DNA of 51,391 nt from Bacteroidia bacterium (GCA_030429455.1 JAUIFC010000006.1:1-51391); one strand, 5' to 3'. Counted from the stretch's first letter, positions 34,408 to 44,029 are shown. Notes: generated by a model not told the origin, from the letters alone. A program made the numbers and translations.

Positions 34408-34444
34408 AAAAAAATGCCAGCTTATGACAAGCTGGCATTTTTTT
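34408..34444 (-). terminator. terminator of the miaB-secG operon
   Basis: A perfect 16-base stem, AAAAAAATGCCAGCTT (34408-34423) with AAGCTGGCATTTTTTT (34429-34444), 5-base loop, 17 bases past the secG stop. It separates this operon from groES. Confidence 0.9.
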
Positions 34445-34461
34445 AAAAATTTTATTTAAAA

Positions 34462-34803
34462 CTATTCTTCAGAATCGTCTTGAGTCTCTGGTAAAACAGG
34501 TACATCATCCGCTGCTGGAACATTAATCTCCGAGGAAGTAGGAATAATTTTGGAATCCTGTGTCGTATTGGACATGATGCTTACATTGGATAGTAAGACT
34601 AATACCAAAAGCAATGTGGCCAATACCCACGTACTTTTGTCTAAAAAATCTGAGGTTTGCTTAACGCCACCAATTTGTTGTGAACCACCTCCACCAAAAG
34701 ACGATGATAAACCACCTCCTTTAGGATTTTGAACCATGACAACCAACACTAAGAGGAAGGCTACGATAACGATAAGAATTAAAAATATTGAAAAAGTACT
34801 CAT
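34462..34803 (-). CDS. secG: preprotein translocase subunit SecG
   Basis: This 113-residue inner-membrane protein has two helices. The first (about 5-24) is followed by VVMVQNPKGGGLSSSFGGGGSQ, the SecG signature loop, then KSTWVLATLLLVLVLLSNV as the second helix. The C-terminus is a longer acidic tail (EINVPAADDVPVLPETQDD), which I would expect in Bacteroidota SecG proteins. It supports SecYE during export. It is the last gene of the miaB / sigma-54 activator / lptE / TPR protein / secG run, one base after the TPR gene's stop. Confidence 0.94.
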   Translation of the reverse strand: MSTFSIFLILIVIVAFLLVLVVMVQNPKGGGLSSSFGGGGSQQIGGVKQTSDFLDKSTWVLATLLLVLVLLSNVSIMSNTTQDSKIIPTSSEINVPAADDVPVLPETQDDSEE

Positions 34804-34804
34804 A

Positions 34805-35608
34805 TTATTGTTCTTGTAATTTCTTGATTATTTCAATTTGGCTTGCAAAGAAACTACTTTTTTCGGGATTATTCAACAATAAAATGTTATAAGCTTGAAT
34901 TGCTCTGTTATATTTTTTTTGTTCGACAAAAATCTTGGCTAAGGTTTCGGTCATCATTTCTTTGCTTGGTTGGCTTTTTATCTCGGGTTTAATTAAAATT
35001 TGTTGTTGCTGTTTTTGTTTAATTTTTGGGTTTTCTTGGATAAATTTGTCTATCAGAGTACGCTTTCTTTTGGATTCTTCACTTTCTGTCGCATCAACTT
35101 TTTTTTTTGATTCCCGTTCAGGTTGAATTTTTAATCTGTTCATCCAATCCAAAAAGTCATGTGTTTCGGGTTTTGTAGGCGTTGTAATGGCTTCGTTGAT
35201 AACTTCTTGACTTTCAATAGTTGCTTCTTCAGTGTTTTGTTTTTCTTCAACAATAGGTGTTTCTACTTTTGTCGTCAATGGTAAATCTTCCTCTATAGTT
35301 TCATCTTCTTTCTCATTTTTTTCTAATGAATCATTTTGAGTCGTAATGAAGCGAAGATTTTCTTCTTGCGATTTAAGGTCATGATTTATATAATTATATA
35401 AAATTTCCCTATTGCTTGTATGTATCGAAGTTTGTCTTAGGTATTTTGTAAAATCAAAATTGCCTTCTTTTTGAATTAATTTAAGATGAAGGTTTTGTGC
35501 CGATTGAAAGTAGGGGTATTTTTTTACAATTTCGCGCAAAGCCATTTTGTCTGAGGATTTTAATTCCTCAGGATTTTTAATTTTAGAAATCAACTCTGAT
35601 TTTTGCAT
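34805..35608 (-). CDS. conserved TPR-ended protein of the lptE-secG operon
   Basis: This 267-residue cytoplasmic protein has no assigned function that I know. The N-terminus (MQKSELISKIKNPEELKSSD, then REIVKKYPYFQSAQNLHLKL) looks like a helical repeat. The middle is low-complexity and Glu/Thr-rich. Near 150 comes THDFLDWMNRLKIQ, and the last 45 residues form a TPR-like pair (TLAKIFVEQKKYNRAIQAYNIL). The ATG at 35608 overlaps the lptE stop by a few bases; a TTG at 35617 would extend it by three codons. It lies between lptE and secG, so a link to envelope assembly is possible but unproven. Confidence 0.85.
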   Translation of the reverse strand: MQKSELISKIKNPEELKSSDKMALREIVKKYPYFQSAQNLHLKLIQKEGNFDFTKYLRQTSIHTSNREILYNYINHDLKSQEENLRFITTQNDSLEKNEKEDETIEEDLPLTTKVETPIVEEKQNTEEATIESQEVINEAITTPTKPETHDFLDWMNRLKIQPERESKKKVDATESEESKRKRTLIDKFIQENPKIKQKQQQQILIKPEIKSQPSKEMMTETLAKIFVEQKKYNRAIQAYNILLLNNPEKSSFFASQIEIIKKLQEQ

Positions 35609-35610
35609 GA

Positions 35611-36126
35611 CTACCAATCTGTCAGGGATTCGTTAAACACATCTTGTGTGAGTCTTGTAAAAATTTCGTCTAAAGCTTCATCTCTAACCCCACCAACTAA
35701 TTGTGCACTAGCATCATAGTCGAAATAAAAGGAAAACTTCTTTTCAAAATCTTTTTCTGGATTTAAGGTGTTAAAATACCTGACATTTATGGCGATTGTC
35801 AGTCTGTTTTGTGCAGCTCTTTCATTTGAAGTCGCTGTCATAGGAGCGATATAAAACTGTGTGATTTCTCCTTCGTAAATCAAATCTCCATTAGAATTTA
35901 CAAGGCTTAAATTTGTTTGATTTTGGATGAGATCTTGTAATGCCAACGTAAAATCTCTATCGATTCCTGGTTCGACAATTGGTGCATTGTTTTGAAAGAA
36001 ATTGACTTGAAAGGTTTCCGCATTTCCTGTATCCGCACCCGTAAAAGAATATGCTCCACATCCGATTAACAAACTAATACCAAGTATAGAAAAAATAAAT
36101 TTGATTAAGGTGTGCTTATAAGTCAT
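35611..36126 (-). CDS. lptE: LptE-family LPS-assembly lipoprotein
   Basis: This 171-residue outer-membrane lipoprotein has a signal peptide ending in the lipobox SLLIGC, then GAYSFTGADTG, the typical start of Bacteroidota LptE. The body keeps DFTLALQDLIQNQTNLSLV and the strand YEGEITQFYIAPM. LptE plugs the LptD barrel that delivers LPS to the outer leaflet. Its first codons overlap the 3' end of the sigma-54 activator gene by 11 bases, so translation is probably coupled. Confidence 0.9.
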   Translation of the reverse strand: MTYKHTLIKFIFSILGISLLIGCGAYSFTGADTGNAETFQVNFFQNNAPIVEPGIDRDFTLALQDLIQNQTNLSLVNSNGDLIYEGEITQFYIAPMTATSNERAAQNRLTIAINVRYFNTLNPEKDFEKKFSFYFDYDASAQLVGGVRDEALDEIFTRLTQDVFNESLTDW

Positions 36127-37393
36127 ATTGTTTAATTTTTCTGTAAAGTGTTCTTTCGCTAATCCCTAATTCCTCTGCCGCTGGTTTTCGTTTTCCTTGG
36201 TGGCGCTCTAAAGACTTCTTAATAAGTTCTAGTTCTTTATCTTGTAAAGATAAGGTTTCTTCTTCTTCAATTTCTTCTGCAAAATCATACTTATCATTAA
36301 CGATTATTGGTTCTTCTGCTTCTTTGTGTTCAGTTAATTTTAAAACTTCTACATCTGGTTCTCGATAGTTAAAAGCGGTTTCTTCCTTCGAATATTCAAC
36401 ATCATCGTCTCCATATATTTTGTTTATAAGGTGCTGATTTTCTTTTTTGACCATTTCGTGATCATCCGATTTCATGATTTTAAGCGTCAATTCTTTTAAA
36501 TCACTCAAATCTCTTTTCATATCAAAAAGGACTTTGTAAAGAATTTCTCTTTCGGTGCTAAAATCGCTTTCCTTTTTCTTTTGTTCCACAACAGAAGGCA
36601 AGTTGCTTCCATTTTCTGGTAAATATCCTCTTAAGATGCTAGCATTAACTTCGCGTTTAGTTTCTAGTACAGAAAGTTGTTCTGTAATATTTCTAAGTTG
36701 ACGAATATTTCCTTGCCATCTGCAATTTAACAATAGATATACCGCATCCTCAGTAAGTCTTATGGTCGGCATTTTATATTTCAGCGCAAAATCTGAGGCA
36801 AATTTTCTAAATAATAAATGGATGTCATTCTGCCTATCTCTGAGCGGTGGAAGATGAATTTCTACTGTGCTGAGTCTGTAGTACAAATCTTCTCTGAATT
36901 TCTCTTTCTTAATAGCTTCGAACATATTTACGTTTGTAGCCGCCACTATTCTGACATTGGTTTTTTGAACTTTTGAAGAGCCTACCTTTAAAAACTCGCC
37001 GTTTTCGAGAACTCTTAGCAGCCTTACTTGAGTTGTTAAGGGCAATTCCCCGACTTCGTCTAGAAAAATAGTGCCTCCATCGGCTTCGGCAAAATAACCG
37101 TTTCGCGATTGTGTTGCGCCTGTGAAGGCTCCTTTTTCGTGTCCGAACAATTCGCTGTCAATGGTTCCTTCTGGAATGGCTCCGCAGTTTACAGCAATGT
37201 ATTTATTGTGTTTTCTATGAGATAATGCGTGAATAATTCTGGGAATACTTTCTTTACCAACACCACTTTCGCCAGTAACCAAAACCGAAATATCAGTTGG
37301 AGATACACGTATTGCTTTTTCAATCGCACGATTTAGGCTAGCATCATTGCCAATGATTTCAAATCGTTGTTTTATGGTTTGTACTGATTCCAT
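36116..37393 (-). CDS. sigma-54-dependent transcription activator without receiver
   Basis: This 425-residue protein begins almost directly with an AAA+ sigma-54 activator domain. It has Walker A VTGESGVGKES, the sigma-54 contact loop GHEKGAFTGA, Walker B GGTIFLDEVGELP and arginine-finger region FREDLYYRLS. GAFTGA is intact, so it should activate RpoN promoters. A long acidic linker (about 260-375) leads to a Fis-type helix-turn-helix at the end (AAEELGISERTLYRKI). No receiver or PAS sensor precedes it, so control is by another protein or by abundance. It lies between miaB and lptE. Confidence 0.93.
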   Translation of the reverse strand: MESVQTIKQRFEIIGNDASLNRAIEKAIRVSPTDISVLVTGESGVGKESIPRIIHALSHRKHNKYIAVNCGAIPEGTIDSELFGHEKGAFTGATQSRNGYFAEADGGTIFLDEVGELPLTTQVRLLRVLENGEFLKVGSSKVQKTNVRIVAATNVNMFEAIKKEKFREDLYYRLSTVEIHLPPLRDRQNDIHLLFRKFASDFALKYKMPTIRLTEDAVYLLLNCRWQGNIRQLRNITEQLSVLETKREVNASILRGYLPENGSNLPSVVEQKKKESDFSTEREILYKVLFDMKRDLSDLKELTLKIMKSDDHEMVKKENQHLINKIYGDDDVEYSKEETAFNYREPDVEVLKLTEHKEAEEPIIVNDKYDFAEEIEEEETLSLQDKELELIKKSLERHQGKRKPAAEELGISERTLYRKIKQYDL

Positions 37394-37470
37394 AAGCCTC
37401 TAAATCCCTGGGGAATTTAATTTTTTGCTGTTAATACTGCTTGTCATATTTTATTTTTGTCAATAGGTAT

Positions 37471-38904
37471 TTATCCACTTACAGCTTCACCAAGAAGCGT
37501 TGCACTCGTGCAATCCGTAATTTTTACCATGACAAAATCACCAATCTTATAGTTTTCCTTTGGGAATACAACCATGGTATTTTGTGTATTTCTGCCTGCC
37601 CAGTGGTCTTTAGATTTTTTTGATTCTTTTTCAATCAAAACCTCTTCAACTTTACCTAAATGCTGTTGTGTTCTGTATAACGAATGCCGTTGTTGTAAAG
37701 CAATGATTTCCTGTAATCTTCTTTTTTTAACATTTAACGGAATGTCGTCTTCCAGTTTTCGAGCAGCCATTGTGCCTGGTCTTTCAGAATATGCAAACAT
37801 GAAGCCAAAATCGTATTTAACATACTCCATAAGTGTTAATGTGTCTTGATGATCTTCTTCGGTTTCTCCTGGAAAACCTGCAATCATGTCTTGCGATATT
37901 CCACAATCTGGAATTAATTTTCGGATATTATCTATAAGCGTGAAATATTCTTCTCTGGTGTGTAGCCTATTCATAGCTTTTAGAACAGTGTTACTTCCAC
38001 TTTGAACAGGCAGATGAATGTAATTACAGATATTCTCATGTTTTGCCATGCTTTCAATAACATCCAAAGTCATGTCTTGAGGGTTTGAGGTCGAAAAACG
38101 AATTCGCATTCTCGGTTGAGCTTTGGCTACCATGTCGAGAAGATTGGCAAAATTTACGGATGTGGCTTTTTGCATGGGAGTGGCGTTTTTGAAATCTTTT
38201 TTCAAGCCGCCACCATACCATAAGTAGCTGTCTACGTTTTGACCTAGAAGTGTAACTTCTTTAAAGCCTTTCGCCCATAAATCGTTGACTTCCTCCAATA
38301 TGCTTTGCGGATCTCTGGAGCGTTCTCTTCCTCTTGTAAAAGGCACAACGCAGAATGTACACATGTTGTCGCAACCTCTGGTGATGGACACAAAAGCTGA
38401 CACGCCATTGCTTTGTAGTCGCACAGGTGTAATGTCGCCATAGGTTTCTTCTTTAGATAAAATAACATTCACTGCATTTTGACCGCTTTCTACTTCTTCA
38501 AGGAGATTTGGTAAATCTTTATAGGCATCTGGACCCACTACTAAATCTACAATTTTTTCTTCTTCAAGAAATTTGTGTTTGAGGCGTTCTGCCATACAAC
38601 CTAAAACACCAACTTTCATGTCTTGGTTTTGTTTTTTGACGGCATTGAACTTTTCCAGTCTTTTTCTTACGGTTTGTTCTGCCTTTTCTCGTATAGAACA
38701 AGTGTTCACCAAAACTAAATCCGCGTCTTCCAAAGATGAGGTCGTATTGTAACCATTTTTAGCTAAAATTGAAGCTACAATCTCACTGTCGCTAAAGTTC
38801 ATCTGGCAACCATAGCTTTCGATATAAAGTTTTTTTGTATTCTTTTCGTTTATCTCTTTTACAAGGCTTTGTCCTTGTAAAGTTTCATCAATTATTTTCT
38901 CCAT
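37471..38904 (-). CDS. miaB: tRNA-2-methylthio-N6-dimethylallyladenosine synthase
   Basis: This 477-residue radical SAM methylthiotransferase completes ms2i6A37 in tRNAs reading UNN codons. The N-terminal cluster domain has [24 protein letters not shown] and [10 protein letters not shown], which provide the auxiliary [4Fe-4S] cysteines. The radical SAM motif is in [19 protein letters not shown]. The C-terminal TRAM domain is present ([17 protein letters not shown] and on). It is the first gene of the operon that runs to secG and has a very good Bacteroidota promoter upstream. Confidence 0.97.
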   Translation of the reverse strand: MEKIIDETLQGQSLVKEINEKNTKKLYIESYGCQMNFSDSEIVASILAKNGYNTTSSLEDADLVLVNTCSIREKAEQTVRKRLEKFNAVKKQNQDMKVGVLGCMAERLKHKFLEEEKIVDLVVGPDAYKDLPNLLEEVESGQNAVNVILSKEETYGDITPVRLQSNGVSAFVSITRGCDNMCTFCVVPFTRGRERSRDPQSILEEVNDLWAKGFKEVTLLGQNVDSYLWYGGGLKKDFKNATPMQKATSVNFANLLDMVAKAQPRMRIRFSTSNPQDMTLDVIESMAKHENICNYIHLPVQSGSNTVLKAMNRLHTREEYFTLIDNIRKLIPDCGISQDMIAGFPGETEEDHQDTLTLMEYVKYDFGFMFAYSERPGTMAARKLEDDIPLNVKKRRLQEIIALQQRHSLYRTQQHLGKVEEVLIEKESKKSKDHWAGRNTQNTMVVFPKENYKIGDFVMVKITDCTSATLLGEAVSG

Positions 38905-38930
38905 AGAAAAACCCTATCTAATTTTTTATG

Positions 38931-38960
38931 CAAAGATAGGTTGTATTATTTTTATGACAA
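38931..38960 (-). promoter_or_regulatory. Bacteroidota sigma-A promoter of miaB
   Basis: On the minus strand TTG (38960-38958), a 19-base spacer and TATCTTTG (38938-38931) match TTG-N19-TAnnTTTG exactly. The -7 element lies 26 bases before the miaB ATG. This is the clearest promoter in the window. Confidence 0.72.
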
Positions 38961-39030
38961 AATGTCACTTTTATAACATTAAAGGAAATGATAATAGACT
39001 TAGAGGTATTTTGAAAGTGTTAAACGTCAT

Positions 39031-40032
39031 TTACTCCGAGGACCCTCTTTTTATAAGTGTAGTCGGTTGAATAAACCTTGTTAATTCAGCGTCTTTGTTG
39101 TTGATTCGTTTAATAAGTAATTCAACCGTTTTTTGTCCAATTTCGATGGCATGCTGTGCAATAACACTCATTTTTGGATACGAATTATTAGCTAGAAGAC
39201 CGTTTGTAAAGCCTACAATAGCGATGTCTTTGGGAATGTCAAGATTGTTGTGTTTGGCTATATTAATACAGGTCACTCCAGAAAATTCGTCTAAAGCTAT
39301 GATGGCATCAAAATTATGTGTGTTTAAAAAAGTATTAATGAGGTCTTCTGCCTCTTTTTCTTCATGTATAAGCAAGGTTTCTAAAACCTTACTCGTGTTT
39401 TTAGCAGCATTTTCAACACCTTGAAGCCTAGCTTTTGATACGCTTAAATGAGGAATAGATGAAATCACGCCGATTTTAGCTCTATTTTGCTCATTTAGGT
39501 AATTGAATATTTTTTCCCCAGCTTCAAAATCATCAACAAGTACCTCGTCACACTTTATACTTTCATGAACCCTGTCGAATAAGACTAAAGGGTTTGAAGC
39601 ATTTGTGTAATGTAAAAAGTGATCTAAATCTGATTTAACCTGTGTTTCTCTACCTAATGCAGCTATAACTCCATCTACTTTGTTATATTCCAACATTTCT
39701 AGGTATTGTATTTCTTTTTCAAGAGATTCGTTGGTTAAACAAGTGATTATTCTATAACCATGTTTGCTTGCTTCTTGCTCTATACCGTGTAAAACTTTAG
39801 CAAAAAAATGATTCAGAATATCAGGAATTAAAATACCAATGGTATCTGTTTTATTACGTTTTAGGCTTACAGCAACAGGATTCGGTTTGTAGCCATAAAG
39901 TTTAGCCAACTCTTTAACCCGTTTAATCGTTTTTTCGCTTATTTCGGGACTATTGTTTAAAGCTTTAGAAACTGTTGAAACGGAAACGTTTAACTCTTTC
40001 GAAAGTTGTTTTAATGTAGTTTTAGTACTCAT
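39031..40032 (-). CDS. LacI-family transcription regulator
   Basis: This 333-residue repressor has an N-terminal helix-turn-helix (TLKQLSKELNVSVSTVSKAL), hinge helix NPVAVSLKRNKT and a periplasmic-binding-protein-like sensor domain (IGILIPDILNHFF, DGVIAALG, VDDFEAGEKIF, AIVGFTNG). LacI-type regulators usually sense sugars. The nearest sugar genes in the window are about 35 kb away, so its target is not obvious. It is divergent from the BLUF operon with 228 bases between, so control of that operon is possible. Family is certain; regulon is not. Confidence 0.93.
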   Translation of the reverse strand: MSTKTTLKQLSKELNVSVSTVSKALNNSPEISEKTIKRVKELAKLYGYKPNPVAVSLKRNKTDTIGILIPDILNHFFAKVLHGIEQEASKHGYRIITCLTNESLEKEIQYLEMLEYNKVDGVIAALGRETQVKSDLDHFLHYTNASNPLVLFDRVHESIKCDEVLVDDFEAGEKIFNYLNEQNRAKIGVISSIPHLSVSKARLQGVENAAKNTSKVLETLLIHEEKEAEDLINTFLNTHNFDAIIALDEFSGVTCINIAKHNNLDIPKDIAIVGFTNGLLANNSYPKMSVIAQHAIEIGQKTVELLIKRINNKDAELTRFIQPTTLIKRGSSE

Positions 40033-40049
40033 ATGGTGTAAACATTATC

Positions 40050-40057
40050 CAAATTTA
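40050..40057 (-). promoter_or_regulatory. candidate -7 element for the LacI gene
   Basis: The minus strand reads TAAATTTG (TAnnTTTG), 17 bases before the ATG. Possible TTG partners give spacers of 15 or 24 bases, neither ideal. Confidence 0.42.
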
Positions 40058-40216
40058 ACTTATTATTCCTTACAAAATTGTCAAGTGACTTTAAATGATT
40101 AAATGATTATCTAAAATTAACATAGTCTTAATTAAAGATTAGCAGTGTAATTATGATACGAGTCATAATTCTCTAAAATAAAACTAAAAATTTTTAGTCG
40201 ACATGTGTTTATGTGG

Positions 40217-40224
40217 TATATTTG
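40217..40224 (+). promoter_or_regulatory. candidate -7 element of the BLUF-kynurenine operon
   Basis: TATATTTG fits TAnnTTTG, 36 bases before the TTG start of the BLUF gene. The -33 position shows only a weak TTA with about a 20-base spacer. Confidence 0.5.
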
Positions 40225-40260
40225 TTTAAATTTAATATAAAATTATCATAAATTTAAATT

Positions 40261-40692
40261 TTGAATAAGTTAAAATTTGTCTCATACATGAGTGTTCAGG
40301 CACAAACGCTTCGAGATACCGATATCGAAGAGTTGCTTTTTAATGCTAGAGAAAAGAATAGACGCTTGGCAATAACGGGTGTTTTACTTTTAATACAAGG
40401 CAAGTTTATCCAATACATCGAAGGATATGAAGAGGATATTGACGAACTCTATGGCAGTATTAAAGCAGACCCTCGTCATAACGACATTTTACTACTAGAT
40501 AGCGGATATATCGATAAAAGACAATACACGAATTGGTCTATGGCCTACAAGAAAGTTCGCAATAGCGAAATAAAGAATATTCTGGGCTATACTGAACTCA
40601 AGTTAGACGAATTATTCCTAAGTCCTCCGGAAGAAAAAACACATCCTGTTTTAAAAGTTTTGTATAACTTTACACACAGTTTATCCGCATAA
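40261..40692 (+). CDS. BLUF-domain blue-light sensor
   Basis: This 143-residue protein is almost only a BLUF flavin photoreceptor domain. Key residues align with Slr1694 at nearly the same numbers: Tyr9 in FVSYMS, Asn33 in REKNRRLAITG, Gln51 in GKFIQYIEG, Trp92 and Met94 in NWSMAY. The Tyr-Gln pair that rewires hydrogen bonds to FAD is therefore intact. Helices after residue 100 form a short cap with no effector domain. The start is TTG at 40261, since TAA lies two codons upstream and no ATG precedes the first strand. It is the first gene of a tight run: 8 bases to a lipoprotein gene, which overlaps kynU. Confidence 0.93.
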   Translation: MNKLKFVSYMSVQAQTLRDTDIEELLFNAREKNRRLAITGVLLLIQGKFIQYIEGYEEDIDELYGSIKADPRHNDILLLDSGYIDKRQYTNWSMAYKKVRNSEIKNILGYTELKLDELFLSPPEEKTHPVLKVLYNFTHSLSA

Positions 40693-40700
40693 TATTTAAT

Positions 40701-41387
40701 ATGAAATTTTACACTGCTTTCATCGTTATGATGCTTTTTTTGGTGTCATGTAATAACGATAAGATTTCCCGTGAAGAACAAAATGAACAGCTTGTTGTAG
40801 AAAAAGCAATAGAACAAACAATTCTAGAAAAAATAGCTGGTAGTTATGGACTGCCAAATTGGAAAAATGTAAACCAAGTCGCTTTTAGTTTTGTAGTCAA
40901 TCCAGGAGAAAATGAATTTGAAAGACGTTGGATTTGGTCTCCAAAACTCAATATGGTTTCTTCAATCAACCAATCAGATACTTTAAGTTACAATAGAGCT
41001 GATGTTAAAGAAGAATTTGTGAAGACGGATAAAGCTTTTGTCAACGATTCCTTTTGGTTAACCTTTCCATTTCATTTAGTTTGGGATGATGTCAGTTTTG
41101 AAGATTTGGGACAACAGCTATCGCCAATTCAGCAAAAAGAATCTACAAAAATAAGAGTAAACTATCCAAAAGAAGGCGGTTATACGCCAGGCGACAGTTA
41201 TGAAATTTATGTTGATGACAACTACAAAATTTTAGAATGGACCTATCATCCTAAAGGACAAGCGGATCCTGCACTTGGAAACACATTTGAAAATCAACAA
41301 TCCTTTATGGGTATAATGATTGATATGGAACACGCTAATCCTGAAAATGGTTTTCAATTAAATTTTAGAGATGTCGTTATCAAGTAA
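40701..41387 (+). CDS. lipoprotein of unknown function in the kynurenine operon
   Basis: This 228-residue exported lipoprotein has a signal peptide with lipobox FLVSC followed by NNDK. The mature part has ILEKIAGSYGLPNWKNVNQVAFSFVVN, then a strand-rich domain with paired aromatic residues (ERRWIWSPK, FPFHLVWDDV) and a C-terminal sheet. The fold is not named by any motif I recognise; the shape is reminiscent of periplasmic lipid-binding sandwich proteins. Its last 17 bases overlap kynU, implying coupled expression with the pathway. Confidence 0.82.
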   Translation: MKFYTAFIVMMLFLVSCNNDKISREEQNEQLVVEKAIEQTILEKIAGSYGLPNWKNVNQVAFSFVVNPGENEFERRWIWSPKLNMVSSINQSDTLSYNRADVKEEFVKTDKAFVNDSFWLTFPFHLVWDDVSFEDLGQQLSPIQQKESTKIRVNYPKEGGYTPGDSYEIYVDDNYKILEWTYHPKGQADPALGNTFENQQSFMGIMIDMEHANPENGFQLNFRDVVIK

Positions 41388-42654
41388 GTTTGAATTTCAA
41401 AACAGCATAAATTTTGCAAAGGATTGTGATGAGAAGGACGAATTGAAATCCTATAGAGATAAATTCTATTTTCCTAAAACAAATAATGGTTCTAAAAAAG
41501 TGTACTTATGTGGGAATTCTTTAGGACTACAGCCATCCAATACAGAAACATACGTTAATCAAGTCCTTTCGGATTGGAAAGAATTTGGGGTAGAAGGTCA
41601 TACAGATGCAGAATGGCCTTGGCTACCGTATCATGAGTTTTTAGCTGAACCTATGGCAAAAATCGTTGGCGCAAAACCATCAGAAGTTGTCGTAATGAAT
41701 ACCCTTTCGGCAAACCTTCACTTTATGATGGTGTCTTTTTTCAATCCTAATTCAACAAAAAATAAAATCCTTATCGAAGCAGACGCATTTCCCTCAGATT
41801 TGTATGCTGTAGAATCTCAGTTAAAATTTCATGATCTAGACCCAAAAGAATCGCTTTTGTTTTGGCAGCCACGTGAAGATAATAGGTATGACCATAAGGA
41901 TTTTGATCAACTTATTCAAAAGCATAAAGACGAAATTGCGCTTGTCCTGATAGGAAATACCAATTATTACACAGGACAATGTTTTGATATGAAACATATT
42001 ACAAAAACCTGTCAAGACCATGGTATAACAATTGGCTTCGATTTAGCACATGGGGTTGGAAATATTAAGCCAAATCTGCACGAATTAGGAGTTGACTTTG
42101 CCGTTTGGTGTACCTATAAGTATTTGAATTCTGGGCCAGGAAGTTTAGGAGGTTGTTTTGTTCATGAAAAGCATCATAGAGCAGATCTCAAACGATTTAC
42201 AGGTTGGTGGGGTCACGATAAAACCACGCGTTTTAATATGCGTCAAGGATTTAATCCCATACCAAGTGTGGAAGCTTGGCAATTAAGCAATCCACCAATT
42301 TTATCCATGGCAGCGGTAAAAGCATCGCTTGATATTTTTGATGAAGCTGGCTTCGAGAATATACATGCAAAGTCAAAGAAATTGACGTCGTATTTAGAAT
42401 ACTTGCTTTTAGAACTTAAGGATGAAAACCTTAATATCATAACACCTTCAAGTCCAGAAGAAAGAGGTTGTCAATTATCAATTCAATTTTTGGATGCAGA
42501 CAAAAGTCTTTTTGAAGAATTGACGAAAGCAGGAGTAATTGCAGATTGGCGAGAGCCTCATGTTATTCGAGTAGCACCTGCACCGCTGTACAATTCTTTT
42601 GAAGATGTTTATAACTTTGTCCAAATTCTAAAACGTATAAGATATGAAAGATAG
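41371..42654 (+). CDS. kynU: kynureninase
   Basis: This PLP enzyme (427 aa) cleaves kynurenine or 3-hydroxykynurenine to (3-hydroxy)anthranilate plus alanine. Landmarks are VYLCGNSLGLQPSNT, the tryptophan-rich AEWPWLPYHE, FDLAHGVGN (PLP-binding Asp) and WCTYKYLNSGPGSLGG with the Schiff-base lysine. The C-terminal RGCQLSIQF and GVIADWREP are also typical. It overlaps both neighbours: 17 bases with the lipoprotein gene and 11 with kmo. Together with kmo it converts kynurenine to 3-hydroxyanthranilate. Confidence 0.95.
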   Translation: MSLSSKFEFQNSINFAKDCDEKDELKSYRDKFYFPKTNNGSKKVYLCGNSLGLQPSNTETYVNQVLSDWKEFGVEGHTDAEWPWLPYHEFLAEPMAKIVGAKPSEVVVMNTLSANLHFMMVSFFNPNSTKNKILIEADAFPSDLYAVESQLKFHDLDPKESLLFWQPREDNRYDHKDFDQLIQKHKDEIALVLIGNTNYYTGQCFDMKHITKTCQDHGITIGFDLAHGVGNIKPNLHELGVDFAVWCTYKYLNSGPGSLGGCFVHEKHHRADLKRFTGWWGHDKTTRFNMRQGFNPIPSVEAWQLSNPPILSMAAVKASLDIFDEAGFENIHAKSKKLTSYLEYLLLELKDENLNIITPSSPEERGCQLSIQFLDADKSLFEELTKAGVIADWREPHVIRVAPAPLYNSFEDVYNFVQILKRIRYER

Positions 42655-44029
42655 TCACATCCTTGTGGTTGGCGCTGGTTTATGCGGTTCTTTATTGGCG
42701 TTGAGACTTGCTCAACATGGCTATCAGGTCTCTCTTTTCGAAAAAAGAAAAGATTTGAGAAAAGCAGATATTTCTGCAGGGCGGTCTATAAATCTTGCAT
42801 TTTCAGACAGAGGTTTGAAAGGAATAAAACGAGTAGGTCTAGAAAAAAAAGTAGAGGAATTATGCATCCCAATGCATGGTCGAATGCTTCACGACAAAAA
42901 AGGCACTACCAAATTATCCCCATACAGCGGACGACAAAACGAATATATAAATTCGATTTCAAGATCAGGCTTAAATGCGCTTTTACTTTACGAAATAGAA
43001 AAACATGAAAATGTTCGAATTCAATTTGAGGCTTCTTGCCAACACGTTGATATCGAAAATAATTCGGCTGTATTTGTAAACGATACGACTAAAGAACAAA
43101 TAACAATCAATGCAGATTACGTCATCGGAACAGATGGCGCAGGTTCAGTGGTTAGGCAAGCCATGATGAAGATAAGAGCATTGAGATTTAGCTTTTCTCA
43201 AAATTTCCTTACCCACGGCTATAAAGAGTTAAGTATTTTACCTGACGAAAATGGAACCCATCAAATGGAAAAAGGTGCTTTACACATTTGGCCAAGAGGC
43301 GAAAATATGCTCATTGCGCTGCCCAATTTAGACGGAAGTTTTACAGTCACGTTGTTTTTGGCTTACGAAGGTGGAACATACAATTTTAATAACCTCACCA
43401 ATCCAGCAATTGTTGAAGAATACTTTAAGTCGGATTATAAAGACGCTTACGCGCTTATGCCACATCTTAAGGATGAGTTTTTTGAAAACCCTACAGCTTC
43501 TTTAGGAACGATTAGGTGCACGCCTTGGACACATAAAAATACCTTGCTAATGGGCGATGCCGCTCATGCTATAGTTCCGTTTTATGGACAAGGCATGAAT
43601 GCATCTTTCGAAGATGTGGCGGTGTTTGATGATATTTTGTCTGAGGAAGAATTTGATTTGGACAAAACCTTAAAGCGCTTTAGCAAAGAAAGAAAACTGG
43701 ATGCAGATGGTATTGCAGATTTGGCTTTAGATAATTTTCATGAAATGAAAGCACACACGGCGCAAGATTTGTTTTTAAAGAAGCGTAAACTAGAGTTGGA
43801 ATTAGAAGAACATTTTCCAAAAGACTATTTGTCCAAGTACTCCTTGGTAACTTTTAATGAAGATATTGGATATCATGAAGCAAAAGTAAAAGGGAGAGCT
43901 CAAGACAAAGTGATTCTTAACTTGTTTCAAGAAGGTAAATTAACGGATGAGCAGACTTTGGAAGAAAAACTACAAATCATCGACAAATACACTGGATTGT
44001 ATTTAGATAAAGATATTCTTATTTTATGA
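42644..44029 (+). CDS. kmo: kynurenine 3-monooxygenase
   Basis: This 461-residue flavin hydroxylase turns L-kynurenine into 3-hydroxykynurenine. The FAD-binding motif is VVGAGLCGSLLALRLAQ, then SAGRSINLAFSDRG, the DG motif GTDGAGSVVR and the third FAD motif GDAAHAIVPFYGQGMN. The hydrophobic C-terminal helices of the eukaryotic membrane enzyme are not seen. It overlaps kynU by 11 bases and the next gene by ATGA. An internal reading on another frame is only a shadow. Confidence 0.95.
   Translation: MKDSHILVVGAGLCGSLLALRLAQHGYQVSLFEKRKDLRKADISAGRSINLAFSDRGLKGIKRVGLEKKVEELCIPMHGRMLHDKKGTTKLSPYSGRQNEYINSISRSGLNALLLYEIEKHENVRIQFEASCQHVDIENNSAVFVNDTTKEQITINADYVIGTDGAGSVVRQAMMKIRALRFSFSQNFLTHGYKELSILPDENGTHQMEKGALHIWPRGENMLIALPNLDGSFTVTLFLAYEGGTYNFNNLTNPAIVEEYFKSDYKDAYALMPHLKDEFFENPTASLGTIRCTPWTHKNTLLMGDAAHAIVPFYGQGMNASFEDVAVFDDILSEEEFDLDKTLKRFSKERKLDADGIADLALDNFHEMKAHTAQDLFLKKRKLELELEEHFPKDYLSKYSLVTFNEDIGYHEAKVKGRAQDKVILNLFQEGKLTDEQTLEEKLQIIDKYTGLYLDKDILIL

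Noticed and set aside
39031-40032. LacI regulator as the regulator of the sugar phosphorylase group
   Set aside because: The sugar genes are about 35 kb away with housekeeping operons in between; no shared operator could be identified by eye.
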